Positions 44,638 to 54,791 are shown, numbered from the stretch's first letter. The stretch is 64,000 bases of DNA from Pantoea rwandensis (GCF_000759475.1 NZ_CP009454.1:372001-436000); one strand, 5' to 3'. Numbers and translations are program-made. The notes: a model not told the origin generated them from the sequence alone.

Positions 44638-45582
44638 ATGATGCTGGAACTGATTGTTAAACGCTTACTGCTGGCGATCCCCACGCTGCTGCTGGTGAGC
44701 ATCATGGTGTTTGCGCTGCAAAAGCTGCTACCGGGCGATCCGGTGCTGGCGATGGCGGGTGAGGAGCGCGATCCCGCGGTCATCGCGCAGCTGCGGGCGG
44801 AATACCATCTGGATGATCCAATCCCCACACAGTATTTCGCGTGGATCGGTAATGCGCTGAAGGGTGACTTAGGCATGTCACTGCGCACCAAAGAGCCGGT
44901 GACCTCGCTGATCGCCAGTAAGCTGCCGGTAACGCTGGAGCTGTCGCTGCTGGCGATGGTGGTTGCGCTGGGGATTGGCATCAGCATGGGCATTATCGCG
45001 GCGGTGCGCAAAGACACCTGGGTCGATCACACCACCAATTTTGTCGCGCTCTCCGGCATATCGGTGCCGCATTTCTGGCTGGGCATTCTGCTGATCCTGC
45101 TGTTTTCCGTTCATCTGCAATGGTTACCGGCCTCCGGCTTTGTGCCCATCAGTGAAGATGTGGCGCAGAACCTGAAAACCCTGCTGCTGCCCGCTTTAGT
45201 GCTGGGGACGGGTCTTGCTGCCACACTGATGCGCCATACGCGGGCATCAATGATCAGCGTGCTAAAGGCCGATTACATCCGCACCGCGCGCGCCAAAGGT
45301 CTGCTGGCCCCCAAAGTGGTGCTGAAGCATGCCTTCCGTAACGCACTGATGCCGATCGTCACGCTCACCACCTTGCTGTTTGGTGAGCTGCTGGGCGGTG
45401 CGGTGTTAACCGAGCAGGTTTTCACCCTGCCCGGTTTCGGCAAGATGATTGTCGATGCGGTGTTTAACCGTGATTACGCGGTGGTACAGGGCGTGGTGCT
45501 GGTGGTGGCGATCGGCTTCCTGCTACTGAACCTGCTGGCGGATGTGCTCTATCTGTTAATCAACCCGAAAATGCGAGGCTAA
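44638..45582 (+). CDS. Peptide ABC transporter permease (DppB/GsiC-like)
   Basis: 314 residues starting MMLELIVKRLLLAIPTLLLV, with six helices and the coupling loop YIRTARAKGLLAPKVVLKHA. GAGGAGCG precedes the start; the second ATG (44641) is equally possible. First of the two pore subunits. Confidence 0.94.
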   Translation: MMLELIVKRLLLAIPTLLLVSIMVFALQKLLPGDPVLAMAGEERDPAVIAQLRAEYHLDDPIPTQYFAWIGNALKGDLGMSLRTKEPVTSLIASKLPVTLELSLLAMVVALGIGISMGIIAAVRKDTWVDHTTNFVALSGISVPHFWLGILLILLFSVHLQWLPASGFVPISEDVAQNLKTLLLPALVLGTGLAATLMRHTRASMISVLKADYIRTARAKGLLAPKVVLKHAFRNALMPIVTLTTLLFGELLGGAVLTEQVFTLPGFGKMIVDAVFNRDYAVVQGVVLVVAIGFLLLNLLADVLYLLINPKMRG

Positions 45583-45584
45583 CC

Positions 45585-46466
45585 ATGAGCGAGGTGTTAA
45601 CAGCAGGCGCAGTGCCTGCAGTTGCAAAGCCCAACCGCCGGGTGCTGAAGAAATTTCTGCGTAATAAGAGTGCGCTGATCGGCGCAGTGATCGTGCTGCT
45701 GTTTGTAGCCGTGGCGTTGCTGGCCCCCTGGCTGGCACCGGCCGATCCGATCAAGGCAAACTTCCTTGCCGTGCGCAAAGTCCCTTCCGCGCTGTTTTGG
45801 TTGGGGACCGATGAGCTGGGCCGCGATATTCTGTCGCGTCTAATTTGGGGGGCGCGCACCTCACTTCTGGCAGGCTGCATCTCCGTGATGATTGCCATTT
45901 TGATTGGTGTGCCGCTGGGCTTGATTGCCGGTTACTGGCAGGGCTGGTGCGATGGCATTATCTCGCGCTTTATCGAAGCGCTGCTTGCCTGCCCGTTTCT
46001 GATTCTGGCGATTGCGTTGGGTGCGTTTCTTGGACCGAGTTTATCCAATGCGATGATCGCCATTGGGCTTTCCGCCATGCCGATCTTTGCCCGTTTGACG
46101 CGCGGCCAGGTGATTGCCATCCGCCATGAAGACTATATCGACGGGGCGCGCGCCATCGGTTTGCCGGACCGCTGGATCATCCTGCGTTATGTGTTGCCCA
46201 ACGTGCTATCACCGATTCTGGTGCAGGCCACGCTGGCGATTGCTTCCGCCATTATTACCGAAGCCAGCCTGTCATTCCTCGGACTCGGCCAACAGCCGCC
46301 CTCACCTTCCTGGGGCGCGATGCTGAACACCGCTAAGGGCTACCTGGAGCAGGCACCCTGGATGTCTATTTTCCCTGGGCTGGCGATTTTTCTCACCGTG
46401 CAGGGCTTCAATCTGCTGGGCGATGGACTGCGCGACGCGCTTGATCCGCGCAATGACTCACATTAA
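45585..46466 (+). CDS. Peptide ABC transporter permease (DppC/GsiD-like)
   Basis: 293 residues with the DppC-type N-terminal region (RRVLKKFLRNKSALIGAVIV), six helices and coupling loop DYIDGARAIGLPDRWIILRY. Two bases separate it from the first permease stop. Completes the importer. Confidence 0.94.
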   Translation: MSEVLTAGAVPAVAKPNRRVLKKFLRNKSALIGAVIVLLFVAVALLAPWLAPADPIKANFLAVRKVPSALFWLGTDELGRDILSRLIWGARTSLLAGCISVMIAILIGVPLGLIAGYWQGWCDGIISRFIEALLACPFLILAIALGAFLGPSLSNAMIAIGLSAMPIFARLTRGQVIAIRHEDYIDGARAIGLPDRWIILRYVLPNVLSPILVQATLAIASAIITEASLSFLGLGQQPPSPSWGAMLNTAKGYLEQAPWMSIFPGLAIFLTVQGFNLLGDGLRDALDPRNDSH

Positions 46467-46475
46467 GGAACCGTT

Positions 46476-48074
46476 ATGAGCGATTTGGATTTCAACGTTA
46501 GTTATGCCTCGCACCGCGCCCCAATGATGGGCCGCAATGCGGTCGCCACCTCACAGCCGCTGGCGGCACAGGCGGGAATGCGCATGTTGCAACAGGGCGG
46601 TAATGCCGTGGATGCAGCGATTGCCAGCGCGATGGCGCTGACAGTGCTGGAACCGAGCGGCAACGGGATTGGCAGCGATGCGTTTGCCATTATCTGGGAT
46701 GGCAAAGAGCTGCATGGCTTAAATGCCTCCGGCCGATCCCCCGCCAGCTGGAATGCAGAACGCTTTGCCGGACACAGCACCATGCCGGAAATCGGTTGGG
46801 AAGCCGTGACCGTACCGGGCGCGGTTTCTGCCTGGGTGACGCTGGCCGAGCGCTTTGCCACATTGCCGCTGACCACGCTGGCACAACCGGCTATCGAATA
46901 CGCCCGTGACGGCTTCCCGGTTTCGCCGTTGATCGCCCATCTGTGGCAGCGCGGCTACAACAAACTGAAGTCTCAGCCGGGTTTTGTTGAGTGTTTTGCG
47001 CCAGATGGCCGCCCACCGCGTGCTGGTGAGCTGTTCCGTAACCCGGCGCAGGCCGCCACATTGCAGAAAATCGCCGAAACCAACGGAGAAACCTTCTATC
47101 GGGGCGAGCTGGCGGAGAAAATGGTGGCATTTGCCGAGCAGCATGGCGCAGCACTCAGCATGGCCGATCTCAACAACCATCGTGCCGACTGGGTGGATCT
47201 GCTATCACGCCCGTTTGCCAACGGTTCGGTGCAGGAGCTGCCACCCAACGGTCAGGGCATCGCCACCTTAATTGCGCTCGGAATTCTCGAGCAGTGGGAC
47301 ATCGGCAGCTACACGCCGGATTCCGTGCCGTGGCTGCACTTATCTATCGAGGCGATGAAGCTGGCGTTAGTCGATCTGGATCGCTACGTCACCGACTACG
47401 ACCATCTGGAGTTCCCGGCAGAACTGCTGCTCAGCGACAGCTATCTTAAACAGCGCGCCCAGCTCATCAATCCTGACCAGGCCGGGGATTTTACCTTCGG
47501 CTCCCCGCAGCAGAGCGGTACCGTGTATCTCTCGACTGCCGATGCCAGCGGCATGATGGTTTCGTTTATTCAGTCCAACTATATGGGCTTCGGTTCCGGC
47601 GTGGTGGTGCCTGACACCGGCATCAGCTTGCAGAACCGCGGCTGCGGCTTCTCACTCGATTCGCAGCATCCGAATGTGGTGGCCGGTAGCAAACGCCCGT
47701 TCCACACCATTATTCCGGCGTTTGCGCTGGATGCGGCGGGACAGCCATTGATGTCGTTTGGCGTGATGGGCGGCCCGATGCAGGCGCAGGGGCACTTACA
47801 GCTGGCGCTCCGCATCATGCAGCACAAGCAGAATCCGCAAGCGGCAATCGATGCACCGCGCTGGCGCGTGGAGCAAGGCCGCGCGGTAGTAGTGGAACCG
47901 GGCATCGACCGTAATGTGCTGGCAAAACTGCGCGAGATGGGTCACCAGATTACGGTGGAAGATCCACTGCAGAGCTATAACTTCGGAGGTGCGCAGGCGA
48001 TTGTGCGTGACCCGCAGGGCTTCTACATTGCCGCCACTGAAAGCCGGAAGGATGGGCAGGCGCTGGTGTTTTAA
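46476..48074 (+). CDS. Gamma-glutamyltransferase family protein, cytoplasmic type
   Basis: 532 residues of the Ntn-hydrolase Ggt family. The autocleavage/nucleophile Thr is in QQSGTVYLST (Thr349), and the small-subunit motifs NYMGFGSGVVVPDTGI and VMGGPMQAQGH are present. No signal peptide is seen (MSDLDFNVSYASHRAP), unlike E. coli Ggt, so it should act in the cytoplasm on imported gamma-glutamyl compounds. Nine bases separate it from the permease gene, making it the last gene of the import operon. Confidence 0.9.
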   Translation: MSDLDFNVSYASHRAPMMGRNAVATSQPLAAQAGMRMLQQGGNAVDAAIASAMALTVLEPSGNGIGSDAFAIIWDGKELHGLNASGRSPASWNAERFAGHSTMPEIGWEAVTVPGAVSAWVTLAERFATLPLTTLAQPAIEYARDGFPVSPLIAHLWQRGYNKLKSQPGFVECFAPDGRPPRAGELFRNPAQAATLQKIAETNGETFYRGELAEKMVAFAEQHGAALSMADLNNHRADWVDLLSRPFANGSVQELPPNGQGIATLIALGILEQWDIGSYTPDSVPWLHLSIEAMKLALVDLDRYVTDYDHLEFPAELLLSDSYLKQRAQLINPDQAGDFTFGSPQQSGTVYLSTADASGMMVSFIQSNYMGFGSGVVVPDTGISLQNRGCGFSLDSQHPNVVAGSKRPFHTIIPAFALDAAGQPLMSFGVMGGPMQAQGHLQLALRIMQHKQNPQAAIDAPRWRVEQGRAVVVEPGIDRNVLAKLREMGHQITVEDPLQSYNFGGAQAIVRDPQGFYIAATESRKDGQALVF

Positions 48075-48080
48075 ATCACA

Positions 48081-48120
48081 ACCTGGCGGTATCAGTGCGG
48101 CCTGCCTGATGCCGCCAGGT
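48081..48120 (+). terminator. Inverted repeat after ggt, probable terminator
   Basis: ACCTGGCGG…CCGCCAGGT with inner ATCAG/CTGAT forms a long stem just after the ggt stop. It is followed by GATTTCGG, a weak T-run, so termination may be partial. Confidence 0.6.
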
Positions 48121-48348
48121 GATTTCGGCCTTTAGGTTCAGTTTGTTGCCTGCGTTCGTTGGTGTCGGTGGAGCACAACCTTTAGGGTCGACCACCAGCA
48201 CATTTCTTTCATTACATTTATCCGGCGCACCAGGGTGCGCGCTTTGCCACAGTTTGCCGCCTCTCAACCCGTTGTACACGCCAGGCCATTGCACTATCCT
48301 TTAGGACCATTCCCACCGAATCGAAATTAGCCATAACAGGAGTTCAAC

Positions 48349-49062
48349 ATGGCGTCAGGATTATCCCGCATCTGGATGCGTACCGGCATGCTTATGGTCA
48401 GCGCACTGGTTGTGCTGCAACTTACCGCCTGTGGCGATAAAGAAGGCGATCAGCGCAAAGCTTTCACCGATTTCCTGCAGAATACCGCGATGCGCAGCGG
48501 CGAGCATCTGCCTAGCCTGAGCGAAAACCAGAAGCAGACCTTCGGTAACTACGCGGGCGACTACGCCATTCTGTATGGCTTCTCACAGCAGGCCAATCAG
48601 GCGGTTGAGCAAGGCATGCGCCCTGTGGTTGATGAACTGGCCGCGATTCGTGTGCCACAAGATTATCTGACCCGTCGCGACAGTCTGCGTCAGGCGAGCG
48701 GCAACCTCAGTGTGCTGTCACAGCAGATTCAGAGCGCCAAAATGCAGGCCGACAGCAGCAAAGCCACGTTGAAGCAGCCAGACGATCTGAAGAAAGTGTA
48801 TGACAGCGTCTACGCCAAAGTGGTGACGCAGCCGGCAGGTACGCTGATTCCATTGCTGCCTCAGCTGCAGGCGTTGAGCCAGGCGGCGGTGCAAACCGGT
48901 GATTATCTGCAGTCGCAGGGCACGCGTGTGACCTTCAATGACGGTGGCGTTCAGTTCCCAACGCAGGATCAGGCCACGCAGTACAACACCCTGATGAGCA
49001 ACCTTTCCAGCAATGCTCAAGCCCTGACTCAGGCACAGAATGCTGTGCAGGGTGGTTTGTAA
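48349..49062 (+). CDS. yiaF: DUF3053 lipoprotein YiaF
   Basis: 237 residues with a lipoprotein signal peptide: hydrophobic run then LQLTACGD, lipidated Cys near residue 28, and Gly at +2, which predicts an outer-membrane location. The remainder is a helical DUF3053 domain (QNTAMRSGEHLPSLSENQKQ). Function is unknown in E. coli as well. Its own terminator follows at 49083. Monocistronic. Confidence 0.9.
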   Translation: MASGLSRIWMRTGMLMVSALVVLQLTACGDKEGDQRKAFTDFLQNTAMRSGEHLPSLSENQKQTFGNYAGDYAILYGFSQQANQAVEQGMRPVVDELAAIRVPQDYLTRRDSLRQASGNLSVLSQQIQSAKMQADSSKATLKQPDDLKKVYDSVYAKVVTQPAGTLIPLLPQLQALSQAAVQTGDYLQSQGTRVTFNDGGVQFPTQDQATQYNTLMSNLSSNAQALTQAQNAVQGGL

Positions 49063-49082
49063 CCTCGCTTTTAATGCGTTCA

Positions 49083-49103
49083 GGGGCGACTAAAGGTCGC
49101 CCC
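49083..49103 (+). terminator. Terminator of yiaF
   Basis: GGGGCGAC-TAAAG-GTCGCCCC, an 8-pair stem, followed by TTTCCTG, 20 bases past the yiaF stop. Confidence 0.82.
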
Positions 49104-49180
49104 TTTCCTGACATACTCTTCATCGCATCTTTCAGATTTTTCGTCACTTCCTTACACCTCACTTATCTGCATCGCTATTG

Positions 49181-49390
49181 TGTGATCTGGCGCATTTTCG
49201 ACCAAAAATAATTTGTGATCTCAATCACACTTATGAAACAAACCACAGGGCTTCAAAGGTGACTTAAGTCACATTTATCCCGTTGTTTTGCTTAAAATTT
49301 CGCCTTCGTACTTTTCTTACACTCTATTTATGTGATCTTCATCACTTTATAGCACCCTGACCACCCCAATTTTGAGTGATCTGCATCACA
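49181..49390 (+). promoter_or_regulatory. mtlA control region with five CRP-like sites
   Basis: TGTGA-N6-TCACA-type sites lie at 49181-49196 (weak right half), 49214-49229 (perfect), 49258-49273 (GGTGA/TCACA), 49331-49346 (TGTGA/TCACT) and 49375-49390 (AGTGA/TCACA). The E. coli mtl operon is likewise known for five CRP sites. Transcription should depend on cAMP-CRP, with MtlR as repressor. TAATAA near 49415 is a possible -10. Confidence 0.8.
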
Positions 49391-49540
49391 CTTATCCCGA
49401 ATGCTACGCAGCGTAATAAACTAGTGCTAGAGTCCGCGTGCATACAGTGATGCCACGGCCCGCGCCGGAACGGCTCAATAAAAGTCTTAACAAAAACAAC
49501 CGCGCTCTTATTGCAGCGCGTCTCAATAAGGGGTGGGTTT

Positions 49541-51475
49541 ATGTCCTCATCAGCGAAGGTCAAGGTCCAGAGCTTTGGTCGCTTTCTGAGTAACATGGTG
49601 ATGCCAAACATCGGTGCGTTTATCGCCTGGGGTATCATCACAGCACTGTTTATCCCAACCGGATGGATTCCAAACGCAACGCTGGCGAAACTCGTCGGCC
49701 CTATGATCACTTACCTGCTGCCATTGTTGATCGGTTTCACCGGTGGACGCCTGGTGGGCGGCGATCGCGGCGGCGTGGTCGGTGCTATTACCACCATGGG
49801 TGTGATTGTCGGTGCAGATATGCCGATGTTCCTCGGCGCGATGATTGCCGGTCCACTGGGCGGCTGGGCGATCAAAACCTTTGACCGTATGGTTGATGGT
49901 AAAATCAAAAGCGGCTTTGAGATGCTGGTTAACAACTTCTCAGCCGGTATCATCGGTATGCTGTTGGCGCTGCTGGCGTTCATCGGCATCGGTCCATTGG
50001 TTGAAGGTCTGTCACACATCCTTGCGGCGGGCGTAAATCTGATGGTGCAGAACAACCTGCTGCCACTGACCTCTATCTTTGTTGAACCGGCGAAAATCCT
50101 GTTCCTCAATAACGCCATCAACCACGGTATCTTCTCGCCACTGGGTATCCAGCAGGCCAGCGAAGCCGGTAAATCTATCTTCTTCCTGATTGAAGCTAAC
50201 CCAGGCCCAGGTATGGGTGTGCTGGTTGCCTACATGATTTTTGGTCGCGGTAGCGCCAAGCAGTCTGCAGGCGGTGCGGCCATCATCCACTTCCTTGGTG
50301 GTATCCACGAAATTTACTTCCCGTACGTGCTGATGGCGCCACGTCTGCTGCTGGCGGTGATCCTCGGTGGTATGACAGGCGTGTTCACCCTGACCGTACT
50401 GAACGGTGGTCTGGTGTCTCCAGCGTCTCCGGGTTCTATCCTCGCAGTACTGGCGATGACGCCAAAAGGCGCATACTTCGCTAACATCGCGGCCATCATC
50501 GCGGCGTTTGCCGTCTCCTTCGTGGTCTCTTCTATCCTGCTGAAAACCAGCAAAGTGAAAGAAGATGACGATATCGAAGCCGCGACTCAGCGCATGCGTG
50601 ATATGAAAGCGCAGTCTAAAGGTCAGGCCGTTGCGGGTTCTCCGGTTATCGCCGATGCCACCAGTGTTGATGTGAGCCACGTGCGTAAAATCATCGTGGC
50701 CTGTGATGCCGGTATGGGTTCCAGCGCCATGGGTGCAGGTGTGCTGCGTAAGAAAGTGCAGGATGCCGGCCTGAGCAATATCTCGGTAACCAACAGTGCG
50801 ATTAACTCTCTGCCGGGCGATGTGGATCTGGTGATTACCCACCGCGATCTGACGGAACGTGCGATGCGTCAGGCACCGCAGGCGCAGCATATTTCACTAA
50901 ATAACTTCCTCGATAGCGCGCTGTACAGCAATCTGACTGAACGTCTGATCGCCGCTAACCGCAGTGAAGCACATCGTGAAACCGTGCAGACCACGCTGGC
51001 AGACAGCTATGACGATGGCAGCGCTAATTTGTTCAAACTGGGCGCGGACAACGTGTTCCTCGGCTTGAGCGCCAGCAACAAAGAGCAGGCGATTCGATTT
51101 GCTGGTGAGCAGCTGGTGAAAGGCGGTTATGTCCAGCCAGAGTACGTTGAAGCAATGCTGGAACGTGAAAAGCTGACCCCGACCTATCTCGGTGAGTCTA
51201 TCGCTGTGCCGCACGGCACTGTGGAAGCCAAAGATCGCGTGCTGAAAACTGGCGTGGTGTTCTGCCAGTACCCAGCAGGTGTGCTGTTTGGTGAAGAAGC
51301 CGATGATGTAGCGCGCCTGGTGATTGGTATTGCCGCTCGCAATAACGAACACATTCAGGTGATTACCAGCCTGACCAACGCGCTGGATGATGACAGCGTG
51401 ATTGAGAAGCTGGCGAACACCACCAGCGTTCAGGATGTGCTGGATCTGCTGTCAGGTAACACCGCGAAAGCGTAA
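49541..51475 (+). CDS. mtlA: PTS mannitol transporter EIICBA, MtlA
   Basis: Imports mannitol and phosphorylates it to mannitol-1-phosphate. 644 residues with an N-terminal EIIC membrane domain (1-340), EIIB with VACDAGMGSSAMGAG (phospho-Cys about 385) and EIIA with ESIAVPHGTVEAK (phospho-His about 555). The start at 49541 (MSSSAKVKVQSFGRF) follows GGGGTGG and matches E. coli MtlA; a TTG at 49511 in frame would add ten unrelated residues. First gene of mtlADR. Confidence 0.97.
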   Translation: MSSSAKVKVQSFGRFLSNMVMPNIGAFIAWGIITALFIPTGWIPNATLAKLVGPMITYLLPLLIGFTGGRLVGGDRGGVVGAITTMGVIVGADMPMFLGAMIAGPLGGWAIKTFDRMVDGKIKSGFEMLVNNFSAGIIGMLLALLAFIGIGPLVEGLSHILAAGVNLMVQNNLLPLTSIFVEPAKILFLNNAINHGIFSPLGIQQASEAGKSIFFLIEANPGPGMGVLVAYMIFGRGSAKQSAGGAAIIHFLGGIHEIYFPYVLMAPRLLLAVILGGMTGVFTLTVLNGGLVSPASPGSILAVLAMTPKGAYFANIAAIIAAFAVSFVVSSILLKTSKVKEDDDIEAATQRMRDMKAQSKGQAVAGSPVIADATSVDVSHVRKIIVACDAGMGSSAMGAGVLRKKVQDAGLSNISVTNSAINSLPGDVDLVITHRDLTERAMRQAPQAQHISLNNFLDSALYSNLTERLIAANRSEAHRETVQTTLADSYDDGSANLFKLGADNVFLGLSASNKEQAIRFAGEQLVKGGYVQPEYVEAMLEREKLTPTYLGESIAVPHGTVEAKDRVLKTGVVFCQYPAGVLFGEEADDVARLVIGIAARNNEHIQVITSLTNALDDDSVIEKLANTTSVQDVLDLLSGNTAKA

Positions 51476-51496
51476 TACCACGTTTTAACTTCCCTG

Positions 51497-51545
51497 GGGC
51501 GGGCAAGCCCGTCCCACATTTCCGGGGCGGATTTGCCCGCCCTTT
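51497..51545 (+). other. Two GC-rich hairpins between mtlA and mtlD
   Basis: GGGCGGGC/GCCCGTCCC (51497-51515) and GGGCGG/CCGCCC (51525-51542, then TTT) are stacked in the 94-base gap. They may lower read-through so that mtlD is made in a fixed ratio to mtlA, or protect the mtlA message. Confidence 0.6.
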
Positions 51546-51569
51546 CGTCATTTGATATGGGTCAAATTT

Positions 51570-52718
51570 ATGAAAGCGTTACATTTTGGAGCAGGTAACA
51601 TCGGTCGCGGTTTTATCGGTAAGTTGCTGGCTGATGCCGGTATCGAACTGGTTTTCGCGGATGTGAATCAGGTGGTTCTGGATGCCCTTAACGCCCGTCA
51701 TGAGTATCCGGTTCATGTAGTTGGCGAGCAGGCAAAGGTCGAAATCGTTACAGGCGTTAGCGCAGTGAACAGCACCAGCGACGACATCGTTACGCTGATT
51801 GCTGAGGTTGATATCGTTACCACGGCGGTTGGTCCGCAAATTCTGGAGCGCATCGCAGGCGGTGTGGCGAAAGGTCTGGCCAAACGCAGCGACAACGGTA
51901 ATGTCCGTCCGCTGAATATCATCGCCTGTGAAAACATGGTGCGCGGCACCAGTCAGTTGAAGCAGCACGTATTGAAAGCGCTGCCAGAGCACTATCACGC
52001 ATGGGTTGAAGAGCACGTTGGCTTCGTCGACTCCGCCGTTGACCGCATCGTGCCGCCTTCTGAGGCCGGCAGCAACGATCCGCTGGAAGTGACAGTCGAA
52101 ACCTTCAGCGAATGGATTGTGGATAAAACTCAGTTCAAAGGTGAATTGCCAAACATTCCTGGCATGGAGCTGACCGACAACCTGATGGCATTTGTCGAGC
52201 GCAAACTCTTCACACTGAATACCGGCCATGCCATCACCGCCTATCTTGGCCAGTTAGCCGGCCACGCCACCATCCGTGATGCGATTCTGGATGAGAAAGT
52301 GCGTGCCGTGGTGCAGGGTGCGATGCAGGAGAGCGGCGAGGTGCTGATCAAACGCTATGGCTTTGATGCCGACAAGCACGCCGCTTACATCCAGAAAATC
52401 CTCACTCGTTTTGAAAATCCATACCTGAAAGATGATGTTGAACGTGTTGGCCGCCAGCCGCTGCGTAAACTCAGCGCGGGCGATCGTCTGATTAAACCCA
52501 CGCTCGGCACCCTTGAGTACCAGCTGCCACACGCCAACCTGGTGCAGGGTATCGCTGCCGCGATGCACTACCGCAGTGAAGCCGATCCACAGGCACAGGA
52601 ACTGGCTGCCCTGTTGGCTGAGAAAGGCCCACAGGCAACACTGGCCGAGATCTCTGGACTGGAAGCCAATAGCGAAGTGGTCACCTCAGTGGTGAGTGCT
52701 TACAACGCTATGGCATAA
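51570..52718 (+). CDS. mtlD: Mannitol-1-phosphate 5-dehydrogenase MtlD
   Basis: Oxidises mannitol-1-phosphate to fructose-6-phosphate with NAD+. 382 residues, the E. coli length. The N-terminal nucleotide-binding motif is [17 protein letters not shown] and the catalytic-domain block is [20 protein letters not shown]. The start at 51570 is chosen by this motif; an in-frame TTG at 51552 is not supported. Confidence 0.97.
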   Translation: MKALHFGAGNIGRGFIGKLLADAGIELVFADVNQVVLDALNARHEYPVHVVGEQAKVEIVTGVSAVNSTSDDIVTLIAEVDIVTTAVGPQILERIAGGVAKGLAKRSDNGNVRPLNIIACENMVRGTSQLKQHVLKALPEHYHAWVEEHVGFVDSAVDRIVPPSEAGSNDPLEVTVETFSEWIVDKTQFKGELPNIPGMELTDNLMAFVERKLFTLNTGHAITAYLGQLAGHATIRDAILDEKVRAVVQGAMQESGEVLIKRYGFDADKHAAYIQKILTRFENPYLKDDVERVGRQPLRKLSAGDRLIKPTLGTLEYQLPHANLVQGIAAAMHYRSEADPQAQELAALLAEKGPQATLAEISGLEANSEVVTSVVSAYNAMA

Positions 52719-52782
52719 TGCGCGCCTTTTAATAGCTCACTCGGGCGCGGTGCCAACCGTGCCCGTCGGCGGTAGCGGAACA

Positions 52783-53328
52783 ATGCAGGCAATAATGGAA
52801 GAGAAGCAAGCTTTTGAAAACCGGGTGCTTGAGCGCCTGAACGCCGGTCGATCGGTGAGAAGCTTCCTGATCGCCGCCGTTGAGCTATTGGCTGAAGCGG
52901 TCAACCTGCTGGTGTTGCAGGTTTTCCGCAAAGACGATTATGCCGTGAAATACGCGGTTGAACCGTTGCTGCTCGGCGACGGTCCGCTGGGCGAGCTGTC
53001 GGTGCGTTTGAAACTGATTTACGGCTTGGGCGTGATTAATCGCCATGAATATGAAGATTGTGAGCTGCTGCTGGCGCTACGTGAAGAACTCGATCACGAC
53101 ACCAGCGACTACCGCTTTACTGACGATGAGATTTTGGGGCCGTTTGGTGAACTGCACTGCGTCGTAGCGTGGCCGCCACAACCTGACTTCACCCGAGACG
53201 ACGAGGCATTACGCAGTATGCAGCAACAGCGCTATCTGCAGATGGTGCGCTCGACCATGGTGCTGTCACTCACCGAGCTGATATCGCGCATCTCCCACAA
53301 GCAAGCCTTTAAGAAGCCGGCCGTTTAG
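52783..53328 (+). CDS. mtlR: Mannitol operon repressor MtlR
   Basis: Represses mtlADR in E. coli. 181 residues from the ATG at 52783 ([20 protein letters not shown]); GTG at 52750 or an earlier in-frame codon would extend it to nearer the E. coli length of 195, so the start is uncertain. Hallmarks are [23 protein letters not shown] and FGELHCV. It is co-transcribed with mtlD. Confidence 0.93.
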   Translation: MQAIMEEKQAFENRVLERLNAGRSVRSFLIAAVELLAEAVNLLVLQVFRKDDYAVKYAVEPLLLGDGPLGELSVRLKLIYGLGVINRHEYEDCELLLALREELDHDTSDYRFTDDEILGPFGELHCVVAWPPQPDFTRDDEALRSMQQQRYLQMVRSTMVLSLTELISRISHKQAFKKPAV

Positions 53329-53416
53329 GGGCACTGTCGCGGTCGAATCCGCCCCGCTGCAAAATCGCCCCGTTTTGATGTATCCTTTGCCTGTTTTCCT
53401 TAACGAGTTTCCCCTG

Positions 53417-53779
53417 ATGAAAGAACAAGAAAAAGCCGAGATCAAACTGCTCAGTGATCAACTGGACGCATTGAATCGCAAAGAACCCCAGCTGCTGGAA
53501 TCTGGCGATGCCGAAAAACTCGGCGAGTTGCTGCGTGAAAAAGAGAAGCTGGTGCAGGAAATTGAACGTCTGCGCAGTGTTCGCGATGAGAAGCTGAGCA
53601 AAGAAGCGCAACAGCTGCAGAAGCTGGGTTTCAGCCGTGAGATCACCAAGAAAGAACAAGCCAACATGGGCGCATTTAAGAAGAGCGTGCGCGGCCTGGT
53701 GGTGGTGCATCCAATGACCGCGCTGGGGCGTGAGATGGGGCTGAAGGTGATGACCGGCTACGCGAAGCAGCCGTTCTGA
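53417..53779 (+). CDS. yibL: YibL family ribosome-associated protein
   Basis: 120 residues: a charged coiled coil ([20 protein letters not shown] onward) followed by the conserved [20 protein letters not shown] and [12 protein letters not shown] block. E. coli YibL is described as ribosome associated; its role is unknown. The start at 53417 matches the E. coli N-terminus (MKE). It follows mtlR by 88 bases, as in E. coli. Confidence 0.93.
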   Translation: MKEQEKAEIKLLSDQLDALNRKEPQLLESGDAEKLGELLREKEKLVQEIERLRSVRDEKLSKEAQQLQKLGFSREITKKEQANMGAFKKSVRGLVVVHPMTALGREMGLKVMTGYAKQPF

Positions 53780-53786
53780 TACCCGA

Positions 53787-54791
53787 TTACGCGGCGTGTG
53801 ATACGTCGCGTTCTACGCTCTCTTCCTGCAGTGGTTCAGCCCCTGCAACGGGTTCAACCCCTGCGGCCAGCAATACCTGGGTGTTCAACGCATCCAACAG
53901 TGCATAGCGACGGCGATACTCCGCGCGTTTCTTACTGGCGATCTCTTCCAGAGCTTTCCTTTCCATCTGCAGCGGCAACGTAAACAGGTCGTCGGCACGG
54001 GCTTCACCGCCCAGTGACAGCCAGAACTCGCTGTAGCTGGCAAAGAACTTATCACCTTTACTGTGGCGATAACGCATGCTGCGGAACACATGCGTGGTAT
54101 CTCCTACCGCGCAAATCGCTTGCACGCCACATTGTTGCGCCAGAATAAATACCGCTTCCATTAACAGACGTTTCGGGAATACGCCATGTGCGGCTTTGGT
54201 TGCATCGCGGATCACATCATTTGAGATGTGTTTGCGCGGCCCCTGCAATCCACCAATCAATAATGTGCGCTTGCCCTTTTCCTGAATAATGGAAAATGAG
54301 AGCGAGGCAATATTCAGGGTTTGATAATGCAGTGTCAGGGTTATTTCACCTTCACGGTCAAAATGTCCTGGGCAGCAATTAATAGCAAACACCTCATCGT
54401 TTTTTCCGTTAAAGGCGGCAATCACATTTAATACCGGACTCAGCAGTAACTGGCGCAGTTTGGTATTATCCAGTTGATCCATCAGCGTGTAATGGTCAAG
54501 CAGTGCCTGCGCGCGTTGCGCCACGCTGAAGCCCGCGCGCAGGTAAGGGCGATGCGGTTTAGCCGGCAGCAAACCCTGCATTTTCAGCAGTTGGGGTAGA
54601 AATGGCAGTTTCGCTAACTCGTTAAGGTAATTAAATGTTGTAACGGGAAAGATTAAAGACCTTAAAGCAAATTTAAAGCGGAACATACTGCTATTCCATA
54701 ACTTATCAGGTCTGACTTTTCCGCTAATTAACGGCAAAAACAGGGATGCCGACGAATCTTTATTCGCCACAGGGGTAGTGATAGTAGACAT
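53787..54791 (-). CDS. VirK/YbjX family protein (DUF535)
   Basis: 334 residues of the DUF535 group, with RAGFSVAQRAQALLDHYTLM, IGGLQGPRKHISND, ATKAAHGVFPKRLLMEAVF and WLSLGGE as family blocks. VirK of Shigella and Salmonella YbjX are PhoP-regulated and linked to antimicrobial-peptide resistance and virulence; that role is not demonstrated by sequence. It converges with yibL with only 7 bases between stops. The upstream stretch to the sodA terminator is AT-rich. Confidence 0.85.
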   Translation of the reverse strand: MSTITTPVANKDSSASLFLPLISGKVRPDKLWNSSMFRFKFALRSLIFPVTTFNYLNELAKLPFLPQLLKMQGLLPAKPHRPYLRAGFSVAQRAQALLDHYTLMDQLDNTKLRQLLLSPVLNVIAAFNGKNDEVFAINCCPGHFDREGEITLTLHYQTLNIASLSFSIIQEKGKRTLLIGGLQGPRKHISNDVIRDATKAAHGVFPKRLLMEAVFILAQQCGVQAICAVGDTTHVFRSMRYRHSKGDKFFASYSEFWLSLGGEARADDLFTLPLQMERKALEEIASKKRAEYRRRYALLDALNTQVLLAAGVEPVAGAEPLQEESVERDVSHAA

